A DNA stretch of 64,000 nt from Pseudarthrobacter sp. NamB4 (GTDB lineage: Bacteria > Actinomycetota > Actinomycetes > Actinomycetales > Micrococcaceae): assembly GCF_005796185.1 (NCBI RefSeq), contig NZ_VAHM01000017.1:1-64000 (forward strand). Direction: 5' to 3'. A model generated the notes under the pieces. It made no database searches and was not told where the DNA came from. It saw nothing but the letters and a program-made list of their open reading frames with translations. Made by a program: the position numbers and the translations under genes. Below are positions 53,649-64,000 of this stretch, piece after piece. Each line of letters begins with the position of its first letter. Within the stretch, counting starts at the first letter, position 1.

Positions 53649-54641
53649 ATGAACGAACACCCGAAGCCCACGTCCGAACGCCATGTGCCGGTCCTGCGGG
53701 AACGGTGCATTAATTTGTTGGCCCCCGGATTCGAAGCTGCCAGGCTCAGGGGTGAAACGCCGGTGGCAGTGGACGCGACCCTGGGCATGGGCGGTCACTC
53801 CGAAGCCATGCTGCAGCGCTTTCCGGACCTGCACCTCATCGGCATTGACCGGGATGAGGAAGCCCTTGCTCTGGCCGGTGAGCGGCTGGCTCCCTTTGCA
53901 GCGCGGACAGACCTGGTACACGCCGTCTATGACGAGATTGAAGACGTCCTTGAGGACCTCGGGGTTTCCGAGGTTCACGGGATCCTGATGGATCTCGGCG
54001 TGTCATCCCTTCAGCTGGACGAACGCGACCGTGGCTTCGCCTACTCCTTCGACGCGCCGCTGGACATGCGGATGGACACCAGCCGTGGCCAGACCGCTGC
54101 GGACGTGGTCAACAACTACAGCGAAGAGGACCTCGTCAGGATCATCCGGAAGTGGGGCGAGGAAAAGTTCGCCGGGCGCATTGCCAACAGGATTGTAGCC
54201 GCCAGGGCCAGCAAGCCCTTCAGCACCACGGGGGAACTCGTGGAACAGATCCGCTCAGTGGTTCCGGCCTCAGCGGCCAAATCCGGCGGGCATCCTGCCA
54301 AGCGCACTTTCCAGGCATTGCGGATCGAGGTCAATGAGGAACTCGACGTTCTTGAGCGCGCTGTACCTGCCGCCGTTGGCTCCCTGGCCCTGGGCGGCCG
54401 GATCGTGGTGATGTCCTACCACTCACTGGAGGACAAGATCGTCAAGGGCGTCCTGCAGGCGCGTTCCAGGTCATCCGCTCCGCTCGGCTTCCCGGTGGAG
54501 CTCGAAGAACACAAGCCAGAACTGAAAGTCCTCACTAAAGGCACTGAGGTGCCCACCGCCGTCGAAATCGCCGAGAACCCCCGCGCTGCGTCAGCAAGAC
54601 TGCGCGCGGCGGAAAGAATCAGAGCCAGGAGAGCCGCATGA
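53649..54641 (+). CDS. rsmH: 16S rRNA (cytosine-N4) methyltransferase RsmH
   Basis: Protein of 330 residues. The SAM motif DATLGMGGH lies at 42-50, and [18 protein letters not shown] and [15 protein letters not shown] are family signatures. It methylates N4 of a cytidine in the 16S decoding centre. The stop overlaps the ftsL start by 4 bases (ATGA). Length is typical. Confidence 0.95.
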   Translation: MNEHPKPTSERHVPVLRERCINLLAPGFEAARLRGETPVAVDATLGMGGHSEAMLQRFPDLHLIGIDRDEEALALAGERLAPFAARTDLVHAVYDEIEDVLEDLGVSEVHGILMDLGVSSLQLDERDRGFAYSFDAPLDMRMDTSRGQTAADVVNNYSEEDLVRIIRKWGEEKFAGRIANRIVAARASKPFSTTGELVEQIRSVVPASAAKSGGHPAKRTFQALRIEVNEELDVLERAVPAAVGSLALGGRIVVMSYHSLEDKIVKGVLQARSRSSAPLGFPVELEEHKPELKVLTKGTEVPTAVEIAENPRAASARLRAAERIRARRAA

Positions 54642-55372
54642 GCACCGCTGCCGTCAAGAACTTTCCCGTTTCCGGCAGTTCGGCGGCGGGTACTGCTCTG
54701 CCCGCACGCGCTCCGGGCGACGGGCGGAAGGGCCGCACCCCGCTGTCGGTAGTGCGCACCGCACCCCGCAAACGGCGGGCACCTTTTGTGGTGCTGTGCT
54801 TCGCCATGCTGGCCGTGGCGCTGGTCGCCGTGCTGGTGCTGAACATCTCAGTCTCCACTGCCCAGTACCAGTTGGTGGAGCTGCGGGCAAGGCAGAGCAC
54901 GCTCACCAAGCAAAACCAGGACCTCACCCAGCAGGTACAGAACTTCCAAGCACCCCAGAACCTGGCGGCGAAGGCCTCCGAGCTGGGGATGGTGGCTTCC
55001 ACCGTCAAAGGCCAGATCGACCTGTCCACCCTTTCCGTGACAGGCAAAGCGACGCCGGCAGTTAAGGGTGGTGCGCAGGGGGCGGTTATTCCTGCGCCCG
55101 CAGTTGCCGGTCAGCTGATCGTGGTTCCGCCGGCCAGCAAGGGTGAACCGCTGCAGAGCCGGAAACCCGCAGAAGCGGAATCTGCCGCGGCTGACGCAGC
55201 GGCCTCGAAAGCAGCCGCCCCGGAGGCGCTTTCGCCGGATGCAGCCCGGCCTGCAGCTCCGTCCGCGCCTGCCGCCGGTGCTCCTGCCGCGCCGGCAACT
55301 CCCGCTGCTCCCGCCGTGGAGCTCCACGGCGGATCCGTTCCCGCACCCGAACAGAAAGTCCCCGGGCAGTAA
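54638..55372 (+). CDS. FtsL-like division protein with long C-terminal tail
   Basis: Protein of 244 residues. A basic N-terminus is followed by one membrane helix at about 49-70 and then a coiled coil ([20 protein letters not shown]). Position between rsmH and ftsI, and this layout, identify it as the FtsL counterpart (Rv2164c type). FtsL is usually near 110-150 residues; here the last 100 residues are Ala/Pro-rich ([20 protein letters not shown]) and likely disordered outside the cell. FtsL helps recruit and activate FtsI and FtsW. Confidence 0.82.
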   Translation: MSTAAVKNFPVSGSSAAGTALPARAPGDGRKGRTPLSVVRTAPRKRRAPFVVLCFAMLAVALVAVLVLNISVSTAQYQLVELRARQSTLTKQNQDLTQQVQNFQAPQNLAAKASELGMVASTVKGQIDLSTLSVTGKATPAVKGGAQGAVIPAPAVAGQLIVVPPASKGEPLQSRKPAEAESAAADAAASKAAAPEALSPDAARPAAPSAPAAGAPAAPATPAAPAVELHGGSVPAPEQKVPGQ

Positions 55373-55419
55373 ACACAGCAGGTCTGGACAGGCAGGGTCG
55401 AGCAGCAAGGGATATCACG

Positions 55420-57216
55420 GTGGTGCAGAGGACCGGCAAGGCAGAAAACGGCAAGGTGCCCAACGCCACCAAGCGCTTGCGCCTGGGACTGGGCATCATG
55501 CTGACGCTCCTGCTCGTGGTGGGCGGCAAACTCTTCCTGGTGCAGGGGCTTGACGTGGGCGGCATGGCGGAAGCCGCCCTTAACAGCCGGATGAAGCAGA
55601 CAGTCCTGCCGGCAGAGCGGGGTAGCATCCTGGACTCGAGCGGAACAGTGCTGGCCAACAGTGTGATCCGCTACAACGTGGTGGTGGACCAAAGGGTCAA
55701 CACGAAAACGGAGACGTTCAAGCGGCTGGACGAATCCAAGGAGAAGCTGGTGGATGTCAGCCGCGAGCAGGGGCTCAGGGAACTGGCCGCCGCACTCGGC
55801 ATGGAAACGGACGCCATCCGCGAGGCAGTCACCGGGGAGCAGCCCTACTACATCGTTGCCAAGGACGTGAAACCGGACGTCGAGGACCGGATCTCGCAAC
55901 TCCAGATTCCGGGCATTGTGACCGAAGGCGTGAGCAAGCGCGTCTACCCCAACGGTTCAGTGGCCGGCGGAATCATCGGCTTCCTGCAGGACGGCGCCAC
56001 CGGCCAGGCAGGCATCGAGCAGACGCAGGATGAGCTCCTGAAGGGCAAGGACGGCAAGCGGCTCTTCGAGATCGGCGCGGACGGCCTGCGAATTCCCGTG
56101 GGCGTGGATGAACTGACACCGCCGGAGGACGGCAAGGACGTCAAGCTCACCATCAACTCCGACCTTCAATATTTCGCCCAGCAGGCCATCCAGAGCCAGT
56201 CGGACAAGCTCGGCGCGGAATGGGGCGTCATCATCGTGATGGATGCCAAGACCGGCAACCTGGTGGCGATGGCGGACACCAACTCCCCGGACCCGAATGA
56301 TCCGGGCCGTGTTGCCGCGAAAGACCGCGGCGTCCGTTCCGTTACCGCGGCTTATGAGCCGGGCTCGGTGCAAAAAATGATGACGGTTGCCGCGCTCATC
56401 GAGGAGGGCAAGGCAAGCCCGCTGGATGAGTTCACCCTGGACCCGACCTACACGGTTAATGGGCAGACCTTCAGTGACTCCTTCGCGCACGGCACTGAGA
56501 ACCGGACACTCGCCGGCATCCTGGGCTACTCGATGAACACCGGAACCGTGATGGCAGGGCAGCGCCTGAGCAAGGAACAGCGCTACGACTGGCTGAAGAA
56601 GTTCGGTATCGGCGAAGCCCCGGACATTGGCCTGCCTGCCACGGCCTCAGGCATCCTGACGCCCTGGCAGCAGTGGGACGGGCGGCAGGAATACACCGTC
56701 CTGTTCGGCCAGGGTGTGTCGCAATCCACCCTGCAGACCGTGCGGGCGTTCCAGTCCATCGCCAACAACGGGGTGATGCTGCAGCCGCGCCTGATCGACT
56801 CATATGTCTCCGCGGATGGGACCGAGGAAAAGGTCCCGGCCGCGGAACCCCGGCAGGTCGTGTCCGAGGATACTGCACAGCAGGTCCAGGACATCCTCGA
56901 AAGCGCAGTCACCGAGGGGCAGATCAAGGATGCAGGAATTGACGGGTACCGGGTGGGCGCCAAGACCGGCACCTCCGAATCACCGTGTGATGACGGCAAG
57001 TCAGGGTTCTGCGGATACACCGCCTCATTGGTGGGCATGGCACCGATGGATGATCCGCGGTTTATTGTTGAGGTGGTACTCCAGCGGCCCAAGGGCAGCA
57101 TCTACGGGATTACCAACGGGCCGGTGTTCCGATCGGTCATGAGCCAGGCACTGCGGACCTACAACGTCCAGCCGTCCACCGGCGAACCGGCCAGGCTGGC
57201 CCAGTTCGCCAAGTAA
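55420..57216 (+). CDS. ftsI: Septal peptidoglycan transpeptidase (PBP3/FtsI type)
   Basis: Protein of 598 residues from a GTG with AAGGGA about 8 bases upstream. One membrane helix near 25-45 anchors it. A dimerisation domain precedes the transpeptidase domain, which has nucleophile Ser316 in SVQK, Ser371 and Asn373 in SMN, and Lys515 in KTGTSE. It cross-links septal peptidoglycan and is a beta-lactam target. Two cysteines near 526 and 531 (PCDDGKSGFCG) may form a disulfide. Position 47 bases after the FtsL-like gene fits the cluster. Confidence 0.95.
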   Translation: MVQRTGKAENGKVPNATKRLRLGLGIMLTLLLVVGGKLFLVQGLDVGGMAEAALNSRMKQTVLPAERGSILDSSGTVLANSVIRYNVVVDQRVNTKTETFKRLDESKEKLVDVSREQGLRELAAALGMETDAIREAVTGEQPYYIVAKDVKPDVEDRISQLQIPGIVTEGVSKRVYPNGSVAGGIIGFLQDGATGQAGIEQTQDELLKGKDGKRLFEIGADGLRIPVGVDELTPPEDGKDVKLTINSDLQYFAQQAIQSQSDKLGAEWGVIIVMDAKTGNLVAMADTNSPDPNDPGRVAAKDRGVRSVTAAYEPGSVQKMMTVAALIEEGKASPLDEFTLDPTYTVNGQTFSDSFAHGTENRTLAGILGYSMNTGTVMAGQRLSKEQRYDWLKKFGIGEAPDIGLPATASGILTPWQQWDGRQEYTVLFGQGVSQSTLQTVRAFQSIANNGVMLQPRLIDSYVSADGTEEKVPAAEPRQVVSEDTAQQVQDILESAVTEGQIKDAGIDGYRVGAKTGTSESPCDDGKSGFCGYTASLVGMAPMDDPRFIVEVVLQRPKGSIYGITNGPVFRSVMSQALRTYNVQPSTGEPARLAQFAK

Positions 57217-57298
57217 CACCCCGGCAGCAGCCGCAACAGCCCGCGCTGTGGCGGCTCATCCATGCCGGGCACGGTCCACTAGCACCATCGGAGATCCC

Positions 57299-58993
57299 TT
57301 GTCAGAGTTCAACCCGTCCGACCGCCGCATGGCACCGACCGAGGAAGCAGCGCCCCAGGAAGCCGTACGCCAGGAAGCATCGCCGGAGGAAAACGCCGCC
57401 GGGGCACGGGACGGCCGGGCCCGCTTCCGCCCCTCTGCCGTTGAATCCGTCCGGCTGGACGCCATTGGCGAGGCAATCGGCGTCGCTGTGAAAGGGGCTT
57501 CGGCCGACGTGGCCGTGACCGGCATTTCCTTGAATTCCCGAACGGTGGAACCTGGCGACCTCTACGTTGCCCTTCCCGGCGCCTCCCGCCACGGCGCAGA
57601 CTTCGCCGCCCAGGCCATCCAAGCCGGAGCGGCGGCTGTGCTGACGGACGAAGCCGGTACCCGGCTCCTGGCACTCTCTTCCGACACCGCCGTGCCGGTA
57701 CTGGTGGTGGACACCCCGCGCAACGTGGTGGGACCGCTGTCCGCCATGATCTACCGCAGCAGGCATGATGACACCCCCCAACTGTTCGGCGTCACGGGGA
57801 CCAACGGCAAGACCACCACCACCTACTTCATCACCTCGCTGCTGCGGTCCCTGGGAACCAGGACCGGCCTGATCGGGACCATAGAAATCCTTGCCGGCGG
57901 GGACCCGATCCCGAGCGTACTGACCACCCCGGAGTCCACGGAGGTCCACGGACTGCTGGCGCTCATGCGTGAGAACGGGCTTGGCGCGGCCGCGATGGAG
58001 GTCTCCTCGCACGCCATCTCCTACCAGCGGGTGGACGGCCTGCAGTTTGACGTCGCAGGTTTCACCAACCTCACCCAGGACCACCTGGACCTGCACCACA
58101 CGATGGAGGACTACTTCGCCACGAAGGCGGAGCTTTTCACGCCCGAGCGGTCGCGGAGGGCAGTGGTGATGGTAGACGACGAATGGGGCCGCCGCCTTGC
58201 CGGCAGCAGCAAGGTGCCGGTCACCACCCTCAGCGCATCCGGGGAGAACCAGGCCGACTGGTCCGTTAGCGCCACGGCGCCGCGCGGGCTTGGCACGGAG
58301 TTCACCCTCACAGGCCCGGGAGGCACCGTCCTGCAGGTACATACCGGGCTTCCGGGCAGCTTCAACGTGGCCAATGCTGCCCTCGCCGTGGTCATGGTGC
58401 TCGCCGGCGGGGTGGAGGCCGCGACACTTCAGGCGGCGCTGGACGCGGGGGATCCCTTCACCGTAGCGGTGCCGGGCCGTATGCAACTGGTCTCCGAACG
58501 GCCCGCCGCAGTGGTGGACTTCGCCCACAACACCGACGCGTTGGCCCGCGCACTTGAGGCCGTGCGGTCACCGGAAACAGGATCCCGGCTCATTGTAGTG
58601 TTCGGTGCCACTGGCCAGCGCGACCAGGGTAAACGCCCAGCCATGGGTGCCGTCGCGGCGAGGCTCGCGGACACCGTGATCATTACCGATGACGATCCCC
58701 ATGACGAGGATGCGGCCGCCATTCGGGCTGACGTGCTGGCAGGCGCGCGGGAAGCCAAGTCCATGGAGTCGCTGCCCTGCACCGTGCTGGAAGTGTTCCC
58801 CCGGGACCGCGCCATTCAGCGTGCCGTGGAGCTTGCCCGGCCCCAGGACGCCATTTTGGTTGCCGGCCGCGGCCACGAAGTGTGGCAGGAAGTGAAAGGC
58901 GTCAACCTTGCCTTGGACGACAGGGTGGAACTGCGCAGCGCCTTGACAGCCAGGGGATTCAACGTTCTCCAAGACGACCGGATAGAGTCCTAG
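57299..58993 (+). CDS. murE: UDP-MurNAc-tripeptide ligase MurE, lysine-adding type
   Basis: Protein of 564 residues from a TTG start with GGAGA 6 bases before; an ATG at 57329 is an alternative. The ATP loop GTNGKTTT is at 167-174, and DNLTQDHLDLH-like FTNLTQDHLDLHHTMEDY follows. The site that reads DNPR in diaminopimelate-adding enzymes is DDPH here (Asp465 to His468), losing the arginine that holds meso-diaminopimelate. This favours L-lysine as substrate, as known for Arthrobacter walls. The first 45 residues are an acidic, Glu/Ala-rich extension. murF starts 6 bases later. Confidence 0.93.
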   Translation: MSEFNPSDRRMAPTEEAAPQEAVRQEASPEENAAGARDGRARFRPSAVESVRLDAIGEAIGVAVKGASADVAVTGISLNSRTVEPGDLYVALPGASRHGADFAAQAIQAGAAAVLTDEAGTRLLALSSDTAVPVLVVDTPRNVVGPLSAMIYRSRHDDTPQLFGVTGTNGKTTTTYFITSLLRSLGTRTGLIGTIEILAGGDPIPSVLTTPESTEVHGLLALMRENGLGAAAMEVSSHAISYQRVDGLQFDVAGFTNLTQDHLDLHHTMEDYFATKAELFTPERSRRAVVMVDDEWGRRLAGSSKVPVTTLSASGENQADWSVSATAPRGLGTEFTLTGPGGTVLQVHTGLPGSFNVANAALAVVMVLAGGVEAATLQAALDAGDPFTVAVPGRMQLVSERPAAVVDFAHNTDALARALEAVRSPETGSRLIVVFGATGQRDQGKRPAMGAVAARLADTVIITDDDPHDEDAAAIRADVLAGAREAKSMESLPCTVLEVFPRDRAIQRAVELARPQDAILVAGRGHEVWQEVKGVNLALDDRVELRSALTARGFNVLQDDRIES

Positions 58994-58999
58994 ACCGAG

Positions 59000-60466
59000 A
59001 TGATTGCATTTACTGCGGCGGAAATCGCCGACATCACCAACGGACGCCTTGACGCCGATCCCGGGATCACGCCTCTTTCGGTGGTCACTGATTCCCGCGA
59101 AGCATCACCCGGTTCGCTCTATGTGGCGAAACCGGGGGAGTACGCGGACGGGCATGACTTCGTCGAAGCCGCATTCGCCGCCGGCGCAGTCCTGGCGCTC
59201 GTGGAGCGTCCGGTAACAGCCGCCGACGGCAGCCCCTATCCCACCATCGTCGTCTCCGACGCGGTGCTGGCCATGGGTGCGCTGGCCGCCGAGGCCGTCA
59301 GCAGGATCCGGGCCGCACGCGCCGGAGCCCATGACAAACTGACAGTCATCGGCATCACCGGTTCGGCCGGAAAGACAACCACCAAGGACCTGCTGGCTGG
59401 GATCCTGTCCCGCCAGGGTGCCACGGTGGCACCACGGGGCTCCTACAACGGTGAGATCGGCGTTCCGCTGACGGTCTTCACCGCCGGAACCGATACCCGG
59501 TACCTGGTGATCGAAATGGGCGCTACCGGAATTGGCCACATCCGCTACCTGGCCGACATGGTCAAGCCGGACATCGGCGTGGTGCTGGGCGTAGGAACAG
59601 CGCACGCCGGCGAGTTCGGCGGAGTGGAGAACATTGCACTGGCCAAGGGTGAACTCTTGGAAGGCCTCGCGCCTTCCGGGACCGCCATCATCAACCTCGA
59701 CGACGACCGGGTGGCGGCAATGCGTGCACGCACCTCTGCCTCCGTGGTCGGCTTTTCCGCTGAAGGCCGTCCCGGCGCGGCCGTACAGGCCCTCAACACC
59801 GACACCAACGCGGATGGAAACCCTGAATTCGACCTCCTCCTCCCGGGCGGGGAGGCACCCCGCCACGTCAGCAGCCGCCTCATTGGCGCCCACCATGTGG
59901 GCAACCTGTTGGCAGCCGCGGCGGCAGCATGGGCCGCAGGCGTCTCCGGTGCGGATATTGCCTCTGCCCTGAGCAGCCAGGCAGCCGCCAGCCGCTGGCG
60001 TATGGAACGCACTGAGAGGGCCGACGGCGTCACCATCATCAACGACGCCTACAACGCCAACCCGGAATCCATGCGGGCCGCCCTACGGACGCTCGCGGAC
60101 CTCGGCCGCGGCCGCAGGACATGGGCCGTACTGGGTGCCATGCTGGAACTCGGAGAGGACTCCATCCGGGAACACACAGCGGTTGGCACCCAGGTGGTGC
60201 GGCTCAACATCTCCCGGCTCGTCGTTGTGGGCCGGGAAGCACGCGCCCTCTATGTCTCAGCGGTGCAGGAAGGCTCGTGGGGGGACGAATGCATCTTCAC
60301 GGAGACCGCCGATGAAGCCTATGAACTGCTGAGCGCTGAACTCCAGCCCGGCGACCTGGTGCTGTTCAAGTCCTCCAACAGCGTGGGGCTTCGCCATCTG
60401 GGCGATCGGATAGCATTACCCCCACAAACCCCGCAGCCCGCCGATGAAAGGAGCACACTGCTGTGA
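59000..60466 (+). CDS. murF: UDP-MurNAc-tripeptide:D-Ala-D-Ala ligase MurF
   Basis: Protein of 488 residues that adds D-Ala-D-Ala to the precursor. The ATP loop GSAGKTTT is at 121-128. [20 protein letters not shown] and [12 protein letters not shown] match the substrate and central motifs of Mur ligases. The ATG lies 6 bases after murE. Its end overlaps the mraY start by 4 bases (GTGA). Confidence 0.95.
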   Translation: MIAFTAAEIADITNGRLDADPGITPLSVVTDSREASPGSLYVAKPGEYADGHDFVEAAFAAGAVLALVERPVTAADGSPYPTIVVSDAVLAMGALAAEAVSRIRAARAGAHDKLTVIGITGSAGKTTTKDLLAGILSRQGATVAPRGSYNGEIGVPLTVFTAGTDTRYLVIEMGATGIGHIRYLADMVKPDIGVVLGVGTAHAGEFGGVENIALAKGELLEGLAPSGTAIINLDDDRVAAMRARTSASVVGFSAEGRPGAAVQALNTDTNADGNPEFDLLLPGGEAPRHVSSRLIGAHHVGNLLAAAAAAWAAGVSGADIASALSSQAAASRWRMERTERADGVTIINDAYNANPESMRAALRTLADLGRGRRTWAVLGAMLELGEDSIREHTAVGTQVVRLNISRLVVVGREARALYVSAVQEGSWGDECIFTETADEAYELLSAELQPGDLVLFKSSNSVGLRHLGDRIALPPQTPQPADERSTLL

Positions 60467-61572
60467 TTGCTCTTCTCATAGGCGCTGGCCTTGCCCTGCT
60501 CTGCGCCCTGGTGGGCACGCCGCTGTTCATCCGGCTCCTGGTCCGCCGTGGCTACGGACAGTTCATCCGTGACGACGGACCCACCTCCCACCACACCAAG
60601 CGCGGTACGCCGACGATGGGCGGAACCGTGGTGGTGGCAGCCGTCCTGCTGAGTTACGGCCTGACCCATCTCATCATGCTGATGATCAACCCGGATTCGC
60701 CCGGCCCATCAGCCTCCGCCCTGATCCTTCTGTTCCTGATGGTTGGAATGGGGCTAGTGGGATTCCTGGATGACTTCATCAAGATTTCCCGGCAGCGCAG
60801 CCTGGGGCTCAACGCCAAGGCAAAGCTCATCCTGCAGGCCGCTGTGGGCATCATGTTCGCGGTGCTTGCCCTCAACTTCCCCAATGAGAAGGGCCTCGCA
60901 CCGGCCTCGACGAAAATCTCTCTGGTAAGGGACCTGCCCTGGCTGGACCTGGCGTTCGGCGGAACGGTCCTGGGTGCCATCCTCTTCGTCATCTGGTCCA
61001 ACCTGATCGTGACCGCCGCCACCAACGGCGTCAACCTCACGGACGGCCTCGACGGGCTCGCCGCCGGTGCCTCAGTCATGGTCTTTGGCGCCTACACTCT
61101 GATGGGTATCTGGCAGAGCAACCAGGCATGCGGCTCGCCCCGGCAGGCCGGCGGTGGCTGCTACACAGTCCGGGACCCCCTCGACCTCGCCCTGCTGGCG
61201 GCGATCATCAGCGCCGCCCTGGTGGGTTTTCTGTGGTGGAATACCTCGCCCGCCAAAATTTTCATGGGTGACACCGGCTCCCTCGCCATCGGCGGCGCGA
61301 TTGCAGGCTTCGCCATCCTCTCCAGGACCGAACTGCTGCTGGGAATCATCGGCGGCCTGTTCGTCCTCATCACGCTGTCCGTGATCATCCAGGTGGGCTA
61401 CTTCAAGGCCACCGGTGGCAAACGTATCTTCAAGATGGCACCGCTGCAGCACCACTTTGAACTCAAGGGATGGGCTGAAGTAACGGTGGTGGTCCGGTTC
61501 TGGATCCTCGGCGGACTCTTCGTCGCCGTAGGCCTGGGAATTTTCTACGCTGAATGGGTTGTGCTGCTTTGA
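60463..61572 (+). CDS. mraY: Phospho-MurNAc-pentapeptide transferase MraY
   Basis: Protein of 369 residues with about ten membrane helices. It moves phospho-MurNAc-pentapeptide onto undecaprenyl phosphate to give lipid I. The catalytic aspartates are in [19 protein letters not shown] and [12 protein letters not shown]. The start is a GTG overlapping the murF stop. The lipid carrier ties it to the polyprenyl-diphosphate supply. Confidence 0.95.
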   Translation: MIALLIGAGLALLCALVGTPLFIRLLVRRGYGQFIRDDGPTSHHTKRGTPTMGGTVVVAAVLLSYGLTHLIMLMINPDSPGPSASALILLFLMVGMGLVGFLDDFIKISRQRSLGLNAKAKLILQAAVGIMFAVLALNFPNEKGLAPASTKISLVRDLPWLDLAFGGTVLGAILFVIWSNLIVTAATNGVNLTDGLDGLAAGASVMVFGAYTLMGIWQSNQACGSPRQAGGGCYTVRDPLDLALLAAIISAALVGFLWWNTSPAKIFMGDTGSLAIGGAIAGFAILSRTELLLGIIGGLFVLITLSVIIQVGYFKATGGKRIFKMAPLQHHFELKGWAEVTVVVRFWILGGLFVAVGLGIFYAEWVVLL

Positions 61573-63131
61573 CCGTTTCCCCCCGCCTCCAGAACCTCGT
61601 CAGCTGGGACTCCGACTGGTCCGGCCTGCGGGTTGCAGTCACCGGCATCGGCGTTTCCGGTTTTGCCGCAGCCGATACCTTGATCGAGCTGGGCGCGCGG
61701 GTTGTGGTGGTGGACGCCGCCACCACAGATAAAGCCAAGGCGCATGCCGAGACCCTGAAAATCGTCGGCGCCGCGGACGTCCTGCTCGGTGAGGAAGCAG
61801 TCACCCGTATTCCCCGGATCGACGGCGAGCTTCCCGAGCTGATCGTCACTTCACCCGGGTGGCGGCCCGATCAGGCACTGCTCGCCGCTGCTGCACGCGC
61901 CCACATCCCCGTATGGGGAGACGTGGAACTCGCCTGGCGGGTCCGCGTAAGGGAAGGCCGTAAGACCGCAGACTGGCTTGCCATCACCGGAACCAACGGA
62001 AAGACCACCACGGTAGGCCTCACCGAATCCATGCTGCGCGCCGCAGGACTGAAGGCAATCGCTGTGGGCAACGTGGGTACCCCGATTCTGGACGCCATCC
62101 GCGACCCCGTTGAATACGACGTCTTCGCCGTTGAACTGTCGAGCTTCCAGCTGCACTGGGCAGAGTCCCTCTCGCCGGTTGCCAGCGTTTGCCTTAATGT
62201 GGCCGAGGACCACGTGGACTGGCACGGCTCCTACGATTCCTATCTCGCGGACAAGGCCAAGGTGTACGAACGCACCCAGAAAGCCTGTCTCTACAACGCA
62301 GAGCAGATCGAAACAGAGCGCATGGTGGAGAACGCCGACGTGGTGGAGGGGTGCCGCGCCGTCGGCTTCACCACCGTCACCCCCGCCGTAAGCATGCTCG
62401 GGGTGGTGGAAGGGCTGCTGGTGGACAGGGCCTTCATCGAAGAGCGCAGGGACAGTGCTGCGGAGCTTGCGTCCATGACCGATCTCGGCGCCCTCGCACC
62501 CCGGCACATGGTGGCCAATGCCCTGGCCGCCGCGGGCCTGGTCCGGGCCTATGGCGTTGAGGCCAAGGCTGTGCGGCAGGGCATCCGGGACTACATTCCG
62601 GGGGACCACCGCATCCAGCCCGTCGCGCGGCACAACGGCGTGCTCTGGGTCAACGATTCCAAGGCCACCAACCCGCATGCGGCATCCGCCTCCCTGGCTG
62701 CGTTCAAGGACGTGGTCTGGATCGCGGGAGGCCTTTCCAAGGGGGTAACCTACGACGACCTCGTTCGGGAGCACGCCCACCGGCTCAAGGCAGTTGTGCT
62801 CATCGGAGCGGATACCTCGGCATTGGCTCGGGCCCTCCAGCGACACGCGCCCGATGTCCCGGTGATTGAGCCGGCAGCGGGAGAAACTAAACAGGTGCAG
62901 ACTGCTGCAGCGGACAGTGGCATCGAGGCCGGTTCACCCCTGACAGGGGAAGCCGTGATGTCCCGGGCCGTTGCGTCAGCAGCCCAGCTGGCCCGGTCCG
63001 GTGACACTGTGCTGATGGCTCCGGCAGCTGCTTCCATGGATCAGTTCTCTTCCTATGCTCACCGTGGTGACACTTTCATCGAAGCTGTCCGCGAGCTGGT
63101 GGAAGGGCAGGCCCAGACTGGCGAGGAGTAA
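61554..63131 (+). CDS. murD: UDP-MurNAc-L-Ala:D-Glu ligase MurD
   Basis: Protein of 525 residues from the ATG at 61554, which overlaps mraY by 19 bases; a TTG at 61569 overlapping the mraY stop by 4 bases is an alternative giving 520 residues. The ATP loop GTNGKTTT is at 146-153 and the nucleotide-binding N-terminal fold starts [17 protein letters not shown]. It adds D-glutamate to UDP-MurNAc-L-alanine. An insertion near residues 440-465 ([20 protein letters not shown]) makes it longer than typical 450-residue enzymes. Confidence 0.94.
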   Translation: MGCAALTVSPRLQNLVSWDSDWSGLRVAVTGIGVSGFAAADTLIELGARVVVVDAATTDKAKAHAETLKIVGAADVLLGEEAVTRIPRIDGELPELIVTSPGWRPDQALLAAAARAHIPVWGDVELAWRVRVREGRKTADWLAITGTNGKTTTVGLTESMLRAAGLKAIAVGNVGTPILDAIRDPVEYDVFAVELSSFQLHWAESLSPVASVCLNVAEDHVDWHGSYDSYLADKAKVYERTQKACLYNAEQIETERMVENADVVEGCRAVGFTTVTPAVSMLGVVEGLLVDRAFIEERRDSAAELASMTDLGALAPRHMVANALAAAGLVRAYGVEAKAVRQGIRDYIPGDHRIQPVARHNGVLWVNDSKATNPHAASASLAAFKDVVWIAGGLSKGVTYDDLVREHAHRLKAVVLIGADTSALARALQRHAPDVPVIEPAAGETKQVQTAAADSGIEAGSPLTGEAVMSRAVASAAQLARSGDTVLMAPAAASMDQFSSYAHRGDTFIEAVRELVEGQAQTGEE

Positions 63132-63133
63132 CA

Positions 63134-64000
63134 ATGGTCAGCACGCCAACGCGGCCCCAGCCAGCTAAGCAGCAGGCAGGGAACCCCGGTGCCGGCTCCT
63201 CGGCAACGCCGGCGCAGCCCCCGGCCTCCGCCCCCCTCCGCCTGAGCGCGGCCTACCGCAGGTTCTGGCGGGCGCTGGAGGGAACAGGGACCTCCCGGAA
63301 CGGCTCCACGTACTACCTCATCCTCGGCTCCACCCTGGCGTTAACTGCCATTGGCATCATGATGGTTCTGTCCGCCTCCAGCGTGGAGTCCATCGCTGCG
63401 GGGAAGTCACCGTACGGGGATGCACTGAAACAGGGCATGTTCGCAGGCATCGGCATGTTCACCATGTTCGTGCTGTCCCGCGTCAACGTGATCTGGCTCA
63501 AACGCCTCGCCTGGCCGGCCATCATCGTGGCCGTGGTACTCCTGGGCATGGTGCAGATCGTGGGCGCGGAGGTCAACGGCAACAAGAACTGGATTGACCT
63601 GGGCGGCATCACCTTCCAGCCGTCCGAAGCGTCCAAGCTGGCACTCGCACTCTGGATGGCCACCGTCCTGGCCCGGAAGGGAAAGCTCCTGAGCCGCTGG
63701 CAGCACGTTGCGGTTCCCGCCGTTCCGATGGCCATCATCATCGTCGGCCTGGTCCTGGTGGGAAACGACCTCGGAACGGCCATGATCATCATGATGATTA
63801 CGGCCGCAGCGCTCTTCTTTGCCGGCGCCCCGCTCTACCTCTTCGGCATCGCAGGATTGGTGGCGGCCGCCGGAACAGCCGTCATGGCAGTCACCAGTTC
63901 GAACCGCATGTGCCGCATCACCTCCTGGTGGACCGGGGAGTCCTGCGCCAACGGCATCGACGCCAACTACCAGGCCACCAACGGCCTCTACGGACTGGCA
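63134..64000 (+). CDS. ftsW: FtsW-type lipid II polymerase (SEDS family), 3' end outside window
   Basis: The first 289 residues are present and the gene runs off the right edge. A Pro/Ala/Gln-rich cytoplasmic stretch of about 40 residues is followed by membrane helices (YLILGSTLALTAIGIMMVLSASSVES). The SEDS signature GNKNWIDLGGITFQPSEASKLALALWMA is present, with GNDLGTAMIIM later. FtsW polymerises septal glycan strands with FtsI. It starts 2 bases after murD, keeping the cluster order. Confidence 0.94.
   Translation, partial: MVSTPTRPQPAKQQAGNPGAGSSATPAQPPASAPLRLSAAYRRFWRALEGTGTSRNGSTYYLILGSTLALTAIGIMMVLSASSVESIAAGKSPYGDALKQGMFAGIGMFTMFVLSRVNVIWLKRLAWPAIIVAVVLLGMVQIVGAEVNGNKNWIDLGGITFQPSEASKLALALWMATVLARKGKLLSRWQHVAVPAVPMAIIIVGLVLVGNDLGTAMIIMMITAAALFFAGAPLYLFGIAGLVAAAGTAVMAVTSSNRMCRITSWWTGESCANGIDANYQATNGLYGLA

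Overview
This 64 kb window is a dense, high-GC, mostly colinear piece of a chromosome from a Gram-positive actinobacterium. Arthrobacter, Pseudarthrobacter or a close Micrococcaceae relative fits best. Supporting this are the codon use, frequent GTG starts, the gene orders TPR-HAD-tlyA-nadK-recN-pyrG-nudix-xerD, parA-scpAB-rluB-cmk-der, gcvH-garA-ftsR and aroG-pknL, and a MurE motif (DDPH) that suggests lysine-type peptidoglycan. No plasmid, phage, insertion sequence or CRISPR array was found. The taxonomic call is an inference from gene content.

Layout. (1) 1-11 kb: short tandem repeats, then a disordered repeat/TPR protein, a HAD phosphatase, TlyA, NAD kinase, RecN, CTP synthase, ADP-ribose-type NUDIX hydrolase, XerD and a MutT-like NUDIX enzyme. 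(2) 11-20 kb: a carbon-catabolism block lying between xerD and parA. It has the methylcitrate genes (prpD-prpB and, after a 60-base gap, prpC) with a GntR regulator, the decayed 3' end of an acyl-CoA (probably propionyl-CoA) synthetase, a two-component system and the dicarboxylate carrier DctA. (3) 20-28 kb: ParA, ScpA, ScpB, RluB, TyrA, Cmk, PlsC-like acyltransferase and Der, then tRNA-Pro(GGG). (4) 28-37 kb: an Fpg/Nei glycosylase, GcvH, the FHA protein GarA, two MerR-type regulators around a DUF151 nuclease, a second ParA-like ATPase and pyruvate carboxylase. (5) 37-50 kb: acyl-CoA ligase, ROK glucokinase, a small membrane protein, two paralogous esterases, a second acyltransferase, class II DAHP synthase, a PASTA kinase (PknL type), a LysM transglycosylase, a small DNA-binding protein of the Rv2175c type, polyprenyl synthetase and a lipoprotein. 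(6) 50-64 kb: DNA polymerase IV, a DUF3040 protein, then the division and cell-wall (dcw) cluster mraZ-rsmH-ftsL-ftsI-murE-murF-mraY-murD-ftsW, cut by the window end.

How the parts work together. Much of the window serves growth and division: peptidoglycan precursor synthesis, septal transpeptidation, chromosome condensation and segregation, and Ser/Thr-kinase signalling (PknL, with GarA and the Rv2175c-type protein as likely phosphorylation targets). Carbon entry and anaplerosis (prp, dctA, pyc, glucokinase, GarA control of the 2-oxoglutarate node) form the second theme. Strong hairpin terminators separate the convergent blocks.

Nothing here is clearly a new system. The points most worth a second look are the RG/D-rich repeat protein, the prpE-like remnant inside the prp/dct insertion, paired TGTATACA operators, the 10-bp-phased GTGGRG repeats on the mraZ promoter, and several uncharacterised palindromes in divergent promoters.
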